Origin: Streptomyces venezuelae
GTDB lineage: Bacteria > Actinomycetota > Actinomycetes > Streptomycetales > Streptomycetaceae
Assembly (NCBI RefSeq): GCF_008642275.1
Contig: NZ_CP029189.1
Coordinates: forward strand, 5,120,501-5,184,500
Length of the DNA: 64,000 nt
Direction of reading: 5' to 3'
Within the stretch, counting starts at the first letter, position 1; every line of letters starts with the position of its first letter. The translations under genes and the position numbers were made by a program. Under the pieces are notes generated by a model. That model ran no database searches. It saw nothing but the letters and a program-made list of their open reading frames with translations, and was not told the origin of the DNA. Of the stretch, positions 1 to 8,181 are shown one piece after another.

Positions 1-86
1 CGTGCTGGAATTTTCCAGACCGGGTCGCGGCTGAGGCGATGCAGATCCGTTTTTTTCTCATGTGTATTCGATGAGCGAGGAGGTCG

Positions 87-539
87 GTGAAGATGCTCCT
101 CGCTCTGCTTGTGAGCGGCCTGGTCGTAACCCTGGTGGTGATCGGGCTGTTTGTCTTCGGCCTGCGCCGCAGACTCATCCAGCGGTCCGGTGGCACCTTC
201 GACTGCAGCATGCGCTGGGGCGTGTCCGAGGAGCCCGACGTCTCCGGCAAGGGCTGGGTGTACGGGGTCGCGCGCTACAGCGGTGACCGGATCGAGTGGT
301 TCCGGGTGTTCTCGTACTCCCCGCGTCCGCGCCGGCTGCTGGAGCGTTCCTCCATCGAGGTCGTCGCCCGCCGGGCCCCGGAGGGCGAGGAGGAGCTGGC
401 GCTGCTCTCCGACGCCGTCGTGCTCGGCTGTCTCCACCGGGGGACCCGCCTGGAGCTGGCGATGAGCGAGGACGCGCTGACCGGTTTCCTCGCCTGGCTG
501 GAGGCGGCGCCTCCCGGCCAGAGGGTGAACGTGGCCTAG
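87..539 (+). CDS. DUF2550 family membrane-anchored protein
   Basis: 150 aa. The GTG start at 87 follows a GAGGAGGTCG ribosome site. Residues 4-26 form one hydrophobic segment, followed by a basic stretch (RRR) and a soluble domain rich in charged residues, so the protein is likely a single-pass membrane protein with its domain in the cytoplasm. Length and layout match actinobacterial DUF2550, which is usually found just downstream of the F1Fo ATP synthase operon; any atpC end would lie to the left of this window. The function of the family is unknown. Confidence 0.88.
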   Translation: MKMLLALLVSGLVVTLVVIGLFVFGLRRRLIQRSGGTFDCSMRWGVSEEPDVSGKGWVYGVARYSGDRIEWFRVFSYSPRPRRLLERSSIEVVARRAPEGEEELALLSDAVVLGCLHRGTRLELAMSEDALTGFLAWLEAAPPGQRVNVA

Positions 540-559
540 CCGGTACGCCGAGAGGTCGA

Positions 560-599
560 GAAGCCGGGGAGACGGGGGCGGACCCGTCTCCCCGGCTTC
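560..599. terminator. Bidirectional intrinsic terminator
   Basis: A perfect 17-bp stem (560-576 with 583-599) and a 6-nt loop lie between the convergent DUF2550 and chitinase genes. There is no long U tract, which is normal for Streptomyces hairpin terminators. Confidence 0.85.
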
Positions 600-604
600 G
601 GTCT

Positions 605-2458
605 TTACTGCAGCCCGGTGTGGACCGCGTTCGCGAGCTCACCGTTCGTGGTGTCGCCGCTGAACTCCCAGAAGAAGGCTCCCTTGAGGCCCTGCTGCTT
701 GGCCCAGCTCATCTTCCCGGCGATGGTGGCGGGGGTGTCGTAGCTCCACCAGTTGCTGCCGCACTTGGCGTAGGCCGTGCCGGCGACGGTGCCGGTGGCC
801 GGGCAGCTGGTCTTGAGCACCTTGTAGTCCTCGATGCCCTGCTCGTACGTGCCCGGCGCGGGTCCGGTGGCGGTGCCGCCGGGGGCGGCCTGGGTGACGC
901 CGGTCCAGCCGCGGCCGTAGAAGCCGATGCCGAGGTTGAGCTTCGAGCCGGGCACGCCCTTGGCCTTGAGCTTGGCGATGGCGTCGGCCGAGTTGAAGCC
1001 GGCCTGCGGGATGCCCGCGTACGACGTCAGCGGGGAGTGCGGGGCGGTCGGGCCCTGGGCCGCCCAGGCGCCGAAGAAGTCGTACGTCATGACGTTGTAG
1101 AAGTCGGTGTACTGCGCGGCGCCCGCGTAGTCGGCCTTGTCGATCTTGCCGCCGTCCGAGGCGTCGGCGGTGATGGCCGCGGTGACCAGGTTGTTCGCGC
1201 CGAACCGGGTCTTCACGGCCTGCATCAGGTTCTTGAAGGCGGCAGCTCCGCTGGTGTCGCAGGACAGGCCGCAGGCGTTCGGGTACTCCCAGTCCAGGTC
1301 GATGCCGTCGAAGACGTCGGCCCAGCGCGGGTCCTCGACCAGGTTGTAGCAGGACTGGGCGAAGGCGGTCGGGTTGGCCGCGGCCTGCGGGAAGCCTCCG
1401 GACCAGGTCCAGCCGCCGAAGGACCAGAGGATCTTGATGTTCGGGTAGGCCTTCTTCAGCTTGCGCAGCTGGTTGAAGTTGCCGCGCAGCGGCTGGTCCC
1501 AGGTGTCGGCGACGCCGTCGACGCTCTGGTCGGCGGTGTAGGCCTTGTCGTAGTCGGCGTAGGCGTCACCGATGGTGCACTGGCCGTTCTGGACGTTGCC
1601 GAAGGCGTAGTTGATGTGGGTGATCTTGCCCGCGGTGCCGGAGGTGACCAGGTTCTTCACGTGGTAGTTGCGGCCGTAGACGCCCCAGTTGGTGAAGTAC
1701 CCGAGCTTGACCTTGTCGCCCGGGTTCGGCGGGACGACCCCGCCGGTCGTGGTCACCGTGGTGGAGCCGGAGGAGGGTCCGGTCTGGTCGATGGTGTCGC
1801 GCGCGGTGACGCTGTAGGTGTACGTCGTGCCCTTGGTGAGGCCGGAGTCGGCGTAGCTGGTCCCGGTGACGGTGGCGATCTTGGCGGAGCCCCGGTAGAC
1901 GTCGTAGTTCTTGACGCCCTTGTCGTCGGTGGCCGGGGTCCAGGCCAGGGTGAGCGAGGTGTCGGCGACGTTGCTCGCGGTGGGGGTGCCGGGAGCCGTG
2001 GGGGGAGTGTCGCCGGGCTGGGTGCCGCCGTCGCAGGAGGCGCCGTTGATCTTGCAGCCGCCGGGGGCGCCGCCGCCGGCGCCGTTGAAGCCGAAGCTGG
2101 CGGTCGCCCCGGGGGCGAGGGTGCCGTTCCAGCCGAGGTTCTTGGCGGTCCAGTGGGTGCCCGAGCTCGTGACGGTGGCGTCCCAGGCCGAGGTGACCGA
2201 GGTGCCCGCCGGGTAGTCCCACTCCACGGTCCAGCTGCTGAGGGTGGTGGTGCCGGTGTTCTTCACCACCCACTTGCCCTCGAAGCCGGAGCCCCAGTCG
2301 GAGACCTTGGTGTACGTCGCCGTCGCGGAGGCGGCCGCCTGGGCCGGGCCCGCCAGTGCCACGAGGCCGGAGACGGGCAGGGCGAGCGCGGCCACGACGG
2401 CCGCGACTCGGCTGAAGAACCGGGTGCGCCTGGTGCGGGGTGGGGATGCTGTGCTCAA
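605..2458 (-). CDS. chiC: Secreted family 18 chitinase (CBM2-FnIII-GH18)
   Basis: 617 aa from the TTG at 2458, chosen because GGAGGA sits six bases upstream; the longer frame to 2536 has no comparable site. Residues 1-42 are a signal peptide (RRTRFF twin-arginine-like n-region, AQA cleavage site). Then come a CBM2 cellulose/chitin-binding module (about 45-140), an FnIII domain (about 165-250) and a GH18 catalytic barrel (about 260-617). The DGIDLDWEYP motif places the proton-donor Glu near residue 389. It hydrolyses chitin outside the cell. The layout and the chiR-chiS neighbours match S. coelicolor ChiC. Expression should depend on the operator pair upstream and on ChiR. Confidence 0.95.
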   Translation of the reverse strand: MSTASPPRTRRTRFFSRVAAVVAALALPVSGLVALAGPAQAAASATATYTKVSDWGSGFEGKWVVKNTGTTTLSSWTVEWDYPAGTSVTSAWDATVTSSGTHWTAKNLGWNGTLAPGATASFGFNGAGGGAPGGCKINGASCDGGTQPGDTPPTAPGTPTASNVADTSLTLAWTPATDDKGVKNYDVYRGSAKIATVTGTSYADSGLTKGTTYTYSVTARDTIDQTGPSSGSTTVTTTGGVVPPNPGDKVKLGYFTNWGVYGRNYHVKNLVTSGTAGKITHINYAFGNVQNGQCTIGDAYADYDKAYTADQSVDGVADTWDQPLRGNFNQLRKLKKAYPNIKILWSFGGWTWSGGFPQAAANPTAFAQSCYNLVEDPRWADVFDGIDLDWEYPNACGLSCDTSGAAAFKNLMQAVKTRFGANNLVTAAITADASDGGKIDKADYAGAAQYTDFYNVMTYDFFGAWAAQGPTAPHSPLTSYAGIPQAGFNSADAIAKLKAKGVPGSKLNLGIGFYGRGWTGVTQAAPGGTATGPAPGTYEQGIEDYKVLKTSCPATGTVAGTAYAKCGSNWWSYDTPATIAGKMSWAKQQGLKGAFFWEFSGDTTNGELANAVHTGLQ

Positions 2459-2572
2459 GGGTGCTCCTCCGTAGGTCCGTCGCCGCCGTGGGGCCGACTG
2501 CGACATGGGGGTGGGACCTGCGCCGCCCGTGAGCACGCTTTGTCATGGCACGCTCACCACAGTGTTGCGGCG

Positions 2573-2613
2573 AGCGTAGAAAGGTCTGGACCAACCGTCA
2601 AGAGGTCCAGACC
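2573..2613 (-). promoter_or_regulatory. chiC promoter with two DasR-type palindromic operators
   Basis: On the minus strand, a -35 TTGACG (2601-2596) and a -10 TACGCT (2578-2573) are 17 bp apart. Palindromes GGTCTGGACC (2583-2592) and GGTCCAGACC (2604-2613) flank the -35 box. Streptomyces chitinase genes are known to carry such 12-bp repeats, which resemble the DasR site consensus TGGTCTAGACCA. GlcNAc-responsive repression plus ChiR activation is the inferred control. Confidence 0.85.
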
Positions 2614-2630
2614 GGTGCGCGCCTGCCTGC

Positions 2631-3284
2631 CTATATCCCCAACTCCTGTGCCAGTACCGCAGCTTGGAGCCTGCTGCGCAGCTCCAGCTTGCCGAGCAGC
2701 CTGCTGACGTGCGTCTTGGCCGTCGCCTCCGCCATCTCCAGGCGCACGGCGATCTCCGCGTTCGACAGACCCTCGCCCAGCGCGCTCAGCACCTCCCGCT
2801 CCCGCCGCGTGAGGGAGGCGACCGCCGCGGCCCGCTCCGGCGCCGGGGCGGGCCGCGGCGGGCGGGGCGCCGCGAACTCCGCGATCAGCCGCCTGGTCAC
2901 GGCCGGCGCGATCAGGCCCTCGCCGCGCGCGACGGTCCGTACCGCGTCGATCAGCTCCGCGGCGTCCGCGTTCTTCAGCAGGAAGCCCGCGGCTCCTGCC
3001 CGCAGCGCCCCGAAGACGTACTCGTCGAGGTCGAAGGTGGTCAGCACCAGGACGTCGGCCAGTCCCTCCGAGACCACCTGGCGGGTCGCGGCCACCCCGT
3101 CGAGCCGGGGCATCTGCACGTCCATGAGGACGAGATCCGGCCGTAGCTCACGGGCCAGGCGCACCGCCTCCTCCCCGTCGGCCGCCTCGCCCACCACCTC
3201 CACGTCGCCCGCGCTGCGCAGGATGAGCACCAGCCCCGCCCGGACCGCGCCCTGGTCCTCCGCCACCACCACGCGAATGGTCAT
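2631..3284 (-). CDS. chiR: NarL/LuxR-type response regulator, ChiR-like
   Basis: 217 aa from the ATG at 3284, whose first bases overlap the kinase stop (ATGA). The receiver domain (about 3-118) carries the acidic pocket (AED) and the phospho-acceptor Asp55 in LVLMDVQMP. The C-terminal LuxR helix-turn-helix (about 150-212) has LTRREREVLSALGEGLSNAEIA. It is coupled to the histidine kinase gene and sits directly upstream of chiC, as in S. coelicolor chiR-chiS-chiC, where this pair controls the chitinase. Confidence 0.92.
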   Translation of the reverse strand: MTIRVVVAEDQGAVRAGLVLILRSAGDVEVVGEAADGEEAVRLARELRPDLVLMDVQMPRLDGVAATRQVVSEGLADVLVLTTFDLDEYVFGALRAGAAGFLLKNADAAELIDAVRTVARGEGLIAPAVTRRLIAEFAAPRPPRPAPAPERAAAVASLTRREREVLSALGEGLSNAEIAVRLEMAEATAKTHVSRLLGKLELRSRLQAAVLAQELGI

Positions 3285-4465
3285 GCCTCCACCGCCTTCT
3301 CCTCCGCGGGCAGTGTCGCCCGCACCTGCCACACCGCACCGGACCGCCCCGCCGTGAACTCCCCGCCCAGCAGCTCCGTCCGCTCCCGCATGCCGATCAG
3401 CCCGGCCCCCGAGCCCGGGGCGCGGGGTCCCGGCCGGTCACCGAAGGGCGAGTCCACCTCCACCGTCAGCAGCCCGCCGGTGTGCGCCACGCGGACGGTG
3501 ACGGTGCCCGGGGCGGCGTGCTTGAGGGCGTTGGTCAGCGACTCCTGGACGATCCGGTACGCGGCCAGCTCCACGGGCGCCGCCGCCGGCTCCCCGCAGG
3601 GCCGGTCGTCGTGGAGCACGAAGGTCAGCCCGCTCGCCGAGCCGTTGGTCCCGGCCTGCCCGAGCAGGGCCTCCAGGCCGTCCAGCGAGGGCACGGCGAC
3701 CGGCTCCTGGTCGCCGCCGGCATCCCGCAGCAGCCCGATCAGGCGGCGCATCTCGGCCAGTCCCTGCACGCTGTTCTCGCGGATCACCCCGAGCGCGTCC
3801 CGGCTGGTCTCGGCCTTGTCGATGGAGAGCGCGGCGGTGGAGTGGATGGCGATGGCGGAGAGGTGGTTGGCCACCATGTCGTGCAGCTCCCGGGCCATCC
3901 GGGCGCGCTCGGCGGCCACGGCCTGACTGCGGTCCATCTCGGCCAGCAGCGCGGTCTGCTCCGCGCGCAGCCGGGCGGCCTCGGCGGCTTCGCGGTGGTT
4001 GCGCAGCGTGGCGCCGGTCAGGGCCGGGGCGAAGCCCACGATGCCGACCACCACGCCGATCAGCAGGGCCTGCGGGGTGCGCAGCCAGGCCACCGAGACC
4101 ACGGTGGCCACGACGGTGACCAGGCCGGTGGTGACCGGGAGCCGCCGGGCCATGGCCGGTTGTCCGTACACGACCGCGGCGTACATCAGGTCGGTGAAGA
4201 TCACGACGGTGGCGAGGCTGCCGACCGTGAACTGGTCGGCGATCACCCCGGCGGTGCCGACGGCCAGGGCCAGGTTCGGCCTGGTGCGGCGCAGCAGCTC
4301 CATCGGGCCGAGGACCACGAGCGGCACCAGGGCCGTCCAGGCCGGCAGGAAGTCCCGGCTGGGGCTGGTGTAGACGCCGAGCGCCCAGAAGGCCAGGCCT
4401 GCGGCCGTGCTGACCACCGCGAGGAGGACGTCGTCGCGGTGGGGGCGCAGGTTCTTCTCGGTCAC
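3281..4465 (-). CDS. chiS: Sensor histidine kinase, ChiS-like
   Basis: 394 aa from GTG 4465, preceded by GGATGGGA; an upstream start at 4498 is possible. The N-terminal half holds about five to six transmembrane helices with almost no extracellular domain. A HisKA_3 dimerisation region follows, with the phospho-acceptor His in ARMARELHDMVANHL, and a HATPase domain with NALKHA and GAGLIGMRER. It is translationally coupled to the response regulator. The signal is not visible in the sequence; the chiC linkage suggests a chitin-derived cue. Confidence 0.9.
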   Translation of the reverse strand: MTEKNLRPHRDDVLLAVVSTAAGLAFWALGVYTSPSRDFLPAWTALVPLVVLGPMELLRRTRPNLALAVGTAGVIADQFTVGSLATVVIFTDLMYAAVVYGQPAMARRLPVTTGLVTVVATVVSVAWLRTPQALLIGVVVGIVGFAPALTGATLRNHREAAEAARLRAEQTALLAEMDRSQAVAAERARMARELHDMVANHLSAIAIHSTAALSIDKAETSRDALGVIRENSVQGLAEMRRLIGLLRDAGGDQEPVAVPSLDGLEALLGQAGTNGSASGLTFVLHDDRPCGEPAAAPVELAAYRIVQESLTNALKHAAPGTVTVRVAHTGGLLTVEVDSPFGDRPGPRAPGSGAGLIGMRERTELLGGEFTAGRSGAVWQVRATLPAEEKAVEA

Positions 4466-4628
4466 GTTCCCATCCAACAGGGTGCGCGGGCCCCGCACGT
4501 CGGCGGAGAGGCCGAGGCGCGGCTACACCGAAAGATGCAGGTCCACATGGTCAATGGAGACGACGTATCGGGCGCGGCAGGACGCGAGCCTGGAAGGGAA
4601 CGGAAAACCCGAGCGGACGGAGAGTCCC

Positions 4629-5210
4629 ATGATCGTCGCGCTGATCATCGCCTGCGAGGTCGGCTTCTGGGTACTGCTGGCGGCCGGACTGGCCCTGCGC
4701 TACCTCGCGAAGATGCCCCGGCTGGGCGCGGCGGTCCTGCTGTGCGAGCCCCTGATGGAGCTGGTCCTGCTGGTCGTCACCACGCTCGACCTCAAGAACG
4801 GTGCGGAACCGGACTGGAAGCACGGTCTGGCCGCGCTCTACATCGGCTACACCGTGGCCTTCGGCCACTACACGATCAAGTGGCTCGACGGGCACGCCGC
4901 GTACCGCCTGGCCGGCGGGCCCAAGCCGGCCGGCCCCGGCCACGGAAGGGCGCGGGCCGTCCACGAGTGGAAGCTGTGGGCCCGCACCGTCCTCGGCGCG
5001 GCCGTCGCCCTCGGCCTGCTGCAGGCGGCGATCTGGTACGTGGGCGACGCGGGCGACGTCAGCTCGCTGCAGGGCTGGCAGTTCGCCGCCCTGCGGGTCG
5101 TCGGGATCCACGCCCTGGTCGCCGCGGCGTACACGATCTGGCCGAGCAAGGCCCCGGCCGTCCCGGACGCAGCCGAGGAAGAGCGAGGGCTCGCCCGGTC
5201 GGAGCGCTAG
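4629..5210 (+). CDS. Conserved integral membrane protein
   Basis: 193 aa. The ATG at 4629 follows GGAGAG. Four transmembrane helices are visible (about 3-22, 32-52, 62-82 and 118-140) with a weaker one near 155-172, and a charged C-terminal tail (EEERGLARSER). It is transcribed divergently from chiS. I recognise no catalytic motif and cannot assign a function; similar small membrane proteins are common in Streptomyces. Confidence 0.8.
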   Translation: MIVALIIACEVGFWVLLAAGLALRYLAKMPRLGAAVLLCEPLMELVLLVVTTLDLKNGAEPDWKHGLAALYIGYTVAFGHYTIKWLDGHAAYRLAGGPKPAGPGHGRARAVHEWKLWARTVLGAAVALGLLQAAIWYVGDAGDVSSLQGWQFAALRVVGIHALVAAAYTIWPSKAPAVPDAAEEERGLARSER

Positions 5211-5273
5211 GGCGTGTCCGCCTCGGCGGGACGGTCGTAGCGGTCAGCCCGGGCCGACCGGTACGACAACCGC

Positions 5274-5846
5274 TCAGCGCTCGCCGCCCGGCACCCACAG
5301 CACGTCCCCGACCTCCTTGTTGGCCACCCGGGCCAGGATGAACAGGAGGTCGGAGAGCCGGTTCAGGTAGGTGGCGGTCAGCGGGTTCATCACCTCGCCG
5401 TGCACCTCCAGCGCCGCCCAGGTCGAACGCTCGGCGCGCCGGACCACCGTGCAGGCCTGGTGCAGCAGGGCCGCGCCGGGGGTGCCGCCGGGCAGGATGA
5501 AGCTGCGCAGCTTCTCCACCTGCTCCAGGAAGCGGTCGCAGTCCGCCTCCAGCTTGTCCACGTAGAACTGCTCCACGCGCAGCGGCGGGTACTCCGGGTT
5601 CTCGACGACCGGGGTGCACAGGTCCGCGCCGACGTCGAACAGGTCGTTCTGCACGCGGACCAGGACCTTCACCACGTCCGCCGACAGCCCGCCGAGCGCG
5701 ATCGCCGTCCCGATGGCCGCGTTGGCCTCGTTGGCGTCGGCGTACGCGGAGATCCGCAGGTCGGTCTTGGCGGTGCGGCTCATGTCGCCGAGGGCCGTCG
5801 TGCCCTTGTCGCCGGTACGGGTGTAGATGCGCGTGAGGTTCACCAT
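5274..5846 (-). CDS. PduO-type ATP:cob(I)alamin adenosyltransferase
   Basis: 190 aa from ATG 5846, which opens with the family hallmark TRIYTRTGDKGTT. Further family motifs are RISAYADANEANAAIG and NRLSDLLFILAR. The enzyme moves adenosyl from ATP to cob(I)alamin, making the coenzyme B12 used by radical mutases such as IcmA (41545) in this window. The longer frame to 5903 adds residues that precede the conserved start. The gene is divergent from the next gene. Confidence 0.95.
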   Translation of the reverse strand: MVNLTRIYTRTGDKGTTALGDMSRTAKTDLRISAYADANEANAAIGTAIALGGLSADVVKVLVRVQNDLFDVGADLCTPVVENPEYPPLRVEQFYVDKLEADCDRFLEQVEKLRSFILPGGTPGAALLHQACTVVRRAERSTWAALEVHGEVMNPLTATYLNRLSDLLFILARVANKEVGDVLWVPGGER

Positions 5847-5946
5847 GCGGCCAGGGTAGACGGGCCCGCGGGGGAAATTCCGGGCGAGGTCGCCCCTGCT
5901 CACGTACGGTCCGGTGGGGCCGTGGCCCCCGGAAGGGAGCGGCGCA

Positions 5947-6486
5947 GTGGCCGACGTGTACTACATCTGGCGGCTCGCCGAGGCCGCCCAGCAGATCGAC
6001 CTCCTGGCGGGCTTCCTCGCCACCCGGCACGCGGACGGGCCGGTCGCCCTCCGGGAGTCGGCGGAGTGCGCCCGGGCCGGGCGGGCGGCCGTGGCCGCCG
6101 GGCGCCTGCGGGAGGCCCTGGACCGCATCGACGACCTGCGCGCACACGCCGCCCGTTGGGCGGGGCACCCGCACCACCCGGGGGAGCCGGGTGCCTTCGA
6201 GCAGGACGCGAGGGTCTGGGACTACGCCAAGGACATGCTGCGCGCCCAGCTCCCGTCGCAGGAGGCGAAGGTCTCCGCCGCGCGCGGGATCCTGAGCACG
6301 ATCCGCCACCTGCGGCGGGAGATCTGTGTGCGCCCGGAGGCGGACGCGCAGGCCCGGGCGGACGCCCTTCACCTCGCGGGACGCGCCGCCATGGCCGTCG
6401 AGATCGGCCACCTCGGGGCCGCGCGCAAGGAGCTGAGGCGGCTGCGCGCACTGGCCGAAAGGTGCGCCGGGGACGAGGACCGGTGA
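5947..6486 (+). CDS. Conserved hypothetical helical protein
   Basis: 179 aa. The GTG at 5947 is preceded by GGAAGGGAG. The protein is predicted mostly alpha-helical and rich in Ala, Arg and Leu, with no signal peptide or membrane segment. Aromatic-rich VYYIWRLAEAAQQIDLLAGF opens the protein and repeated helices follow. I do not recognise a domain. Confidence 0.75.
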   Translation: MADVYYIWRLAEAAQQIDLLAGFLATRHADGPVALRESAECARAGRAAVAAGRLREALDRIDDLRAHAARWAGHPHHPGEPGAFEQDARVWDYAKDMLRAQLPSQEAKVSAARGILSTIRHLRREICVRPEADAQARADALHLAGRAAMAVEIGHLGAARKELRRLRALAERCAGDEDR

Positions 6487-6642
6487 ACTGGACGGCGGGG
6501 GAGGGGTGCTGGGCCGTACCGGTGTGATGTCCGTCATCTGAGACGTGACGCGTGTTACTTCACGGTCACACCAGACCGCCCGGGCGCTAGTCTCCGCCGG
6601 AGTGGCTACGTGACTGTGCCGTAGGGAAACGAGGGGTGTGTA

Positions 6643-7491
6643 GTGGCTGGGAAGCTCGCCGTCATCGGTGCCGGACTCATGGGTTCGGGAATCGCGCAGG
6701 TCTCCGCTCAGGCGGGTTGGGACGTCGTACTCCGCGATGTCACCGAGGCCGCGCTGACCCGGGGCACGGACGGAATCAAGGCCTCCTACGACAAGTTCGT
6801 CTCCAAGGGCAAGCTGACCGCCGAGGACGCCGAGGCGGCGCTCGCGCGCATCACCACCACCACGGACCTCGACGCGGTCGCCGACGTCGACATCGTGGTG
6901 GAGGCGGCCTTCGAGAAGATCGAGATCAAGCACGAGATCTTCCGCGCCCTGGACAAGATCGTTCGCGAGGACACGATCCTCGCGTCCAACACCTCCGCCA
7001 TCCCGATCACGAAGATCGCGGCCGTGACGGAGCGTCCGGAGCGCGTCGTCGGCGCCCACTTCTTCTCGCCCGTCCCGATGATGCAGCTGTGCGAACTCGT
7101 GCGCGGCTACAAGACGAGCGACGAAACCCTCGCCACCACCCGCGCGTTCGCCGAGTCCGTCGGCAAGACCTGCATCGTCGTCAACCGCGACGTCGCCGGT
7201 TTCGTGACGACCCGACTGATCTCCGCGCTGGTCGTCGAGGCCGCCAAGCTGTACGAGTCGGGCGTGGCCTCCGCCGAGGACATCGACATCGCCTGCAAGC
7301 TCGGCTTCGGGCACGCGATGGGCCCCCTGGCCACCGCCGACCTCACGGGCGTCGACATCCTGCTCCACGCCACCAGCAACATCTACACCGAGTCCCAGGA
7401 CGAGAAGTTCGCCCCGCCGGAGCTCATGCGCCGCATGGTGGACGCCGGGGACATCGGCCGCAAGAGCGGCCAGGGCTTCTACAAGCACTGA
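6643..7491 (+). CDS. 3-hydroxybutyryl-CoA dehydrogenase
   Basis: 282 aa, the usual size for the single-domain bacterial enzyme. The GTG at 6643 follows GAGGGGTG. The N-terminal Rossmann fold has the NAD(P)-binding motif VIGAGLMGSGIA. The catalytic His lies in VGAHFFSPVPMM, and the C-terminal dimerisation domain starts near NRDVAGFVTTRL. It interconverts acetoacetyl-CoA and 3-hydroxybutyryl-CoA, which links to the thiolase at 24380 and to the ethylmalonyl-CoA, butyryl-CoA and polyhydroxybutyrate routes. Confidence 0.95.
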   Translation: MAGKLAVIGAGLMGSGIAQVSAQAGWDVVLRDVTEAALTRGTDGIKASYDKFVSKGKLTAEDAEAALARITTTTDLDAVADVDIVVEAAFEKIEIKHEIFRALDKIVREDTILASNTSAIPITKIAAVTERPERVVGAHFFSPVPMMQLCELVRGYKTSDETLATTRAFAESVGKTCIVVNRDVAGFVTTRLISALVVEAAKLYESGVASAEDIDIACKLGFGHAMGPLATADLTGVDILLHATSNIYTESQDEKFAPPELMRRMVDAGDIGRKSGQGFYKH

Positions 7492-7566
7492 GCCTGGCCC
7501 CGCCACGGAGCACCACCGTTCGAATGCCATCACCCCTCAGGGTGAATTAGGTATCGGTTCGCTCAC

Positions 7567-7620
7567 GGTCGGCAACTTCCCTGCCCGTGCGGCAGTCAGT
7601 TGCAGTGAGAGTTGCCGACC
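7567..7620. repeat. Inverted repeat upstream of the STAS gene
   Basis: GGTCGGCAACT (7567-7577) is exactly complementary to AGTTGCCGACC (7610-7620) across a 32-nt gap. It ends about 45 bases before the STAS start, so it could be an operator pair or a leader hairpin. The role is unknown. Confidence 0.5.
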
Positions 7621-7665
7621 ACGGGCCAGTCGGACCATACGTACGCAGTACCGCCGGGAGTACAC

Positions 7666-7989
7666 ATGCACATCAGGGGCGACCACGCCGAACTCGCTGT
7701 CGGGGGCCGCCTCGACGTGCGCAGCGCGGCGGACGCCCGTACGGCCCTCCACTCCGCCCTCGACGACGGCAAGGGCGACCTCGTCCTCGATCTCACGGGG
7801 CTCGACTCCTGGGACGCGACCGGCCTCGGCGTGATCATGGGAGCACACCGCCGGGCCGGCCGCACCGGCCGGCGTCTGGTCCTGCGCGGCGTGCCGCCGC
7901 AGATGCAGCGGCTGCTCGTCGCGACCCGGCTGCACCGGATCCTCGCGATCGAGGGCGGCCTGGAAGCGGAGTCCCTGCCGCGCGTCTGA
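7666..7989 (+). CDS. STAS domain protein (anti-sigma factor antagonist-like)
   Basis: 107 aa from the ATG at 7666 (CGGGAG upstream). The whole protein is a STAS domain, as in SpoIIAA and RsbV. The normal phosphorylation-loop region reads DSWDATGLG, so Thr rather than Ser occupies the usual acceptor spot. No sigma factor or anti-sigma gene is adjacent; the partner must be elsewhere or be the ATPase that follows. A longer frame from 7612 lacks a ribosome site. Confidence 0.85.
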   Translation: MHIRGDHAELAVGGRLDVRSAADARTALHSALDDGKGDLVLDLTGLDSWDATGLGVIMGAHRRAGRTGRRLVLRGVPPQMQRLLVATRLHRILAIEGGLEAESLPRV

Positions 7990-8181
7990 CCGGCAGGCCG
8001 CCGGCCTCCGAACGCCCTGCGCAAACGTAACGGTCCGGTGGTGATCGCACCCCTGCGGTTTCCCGCACGACCGGCCACGGTCTAGGGTTCGGGCGGAAAC
8101 CGGACCGGTGGCGACAGCGGGTGCGCGAAGGCCGGGCGGTACGACGGCGAGGCGCACGGCCCGCGATCGGGGGACTTGGTC

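Noticed and set aside
1..86. End of an upstream atpC gene
   Set aside because: The 86 bases hold a stop in several frames but too little sequence to recognise any protein, so no feature is called.
296..2707. 803-aa open frame on the plus strand
   Set aside because: It runs antisense to chiC, whose domains are clear. The translation is Gly/Ala/Val low-complexity, as expected from a GC-rich shadow frame.
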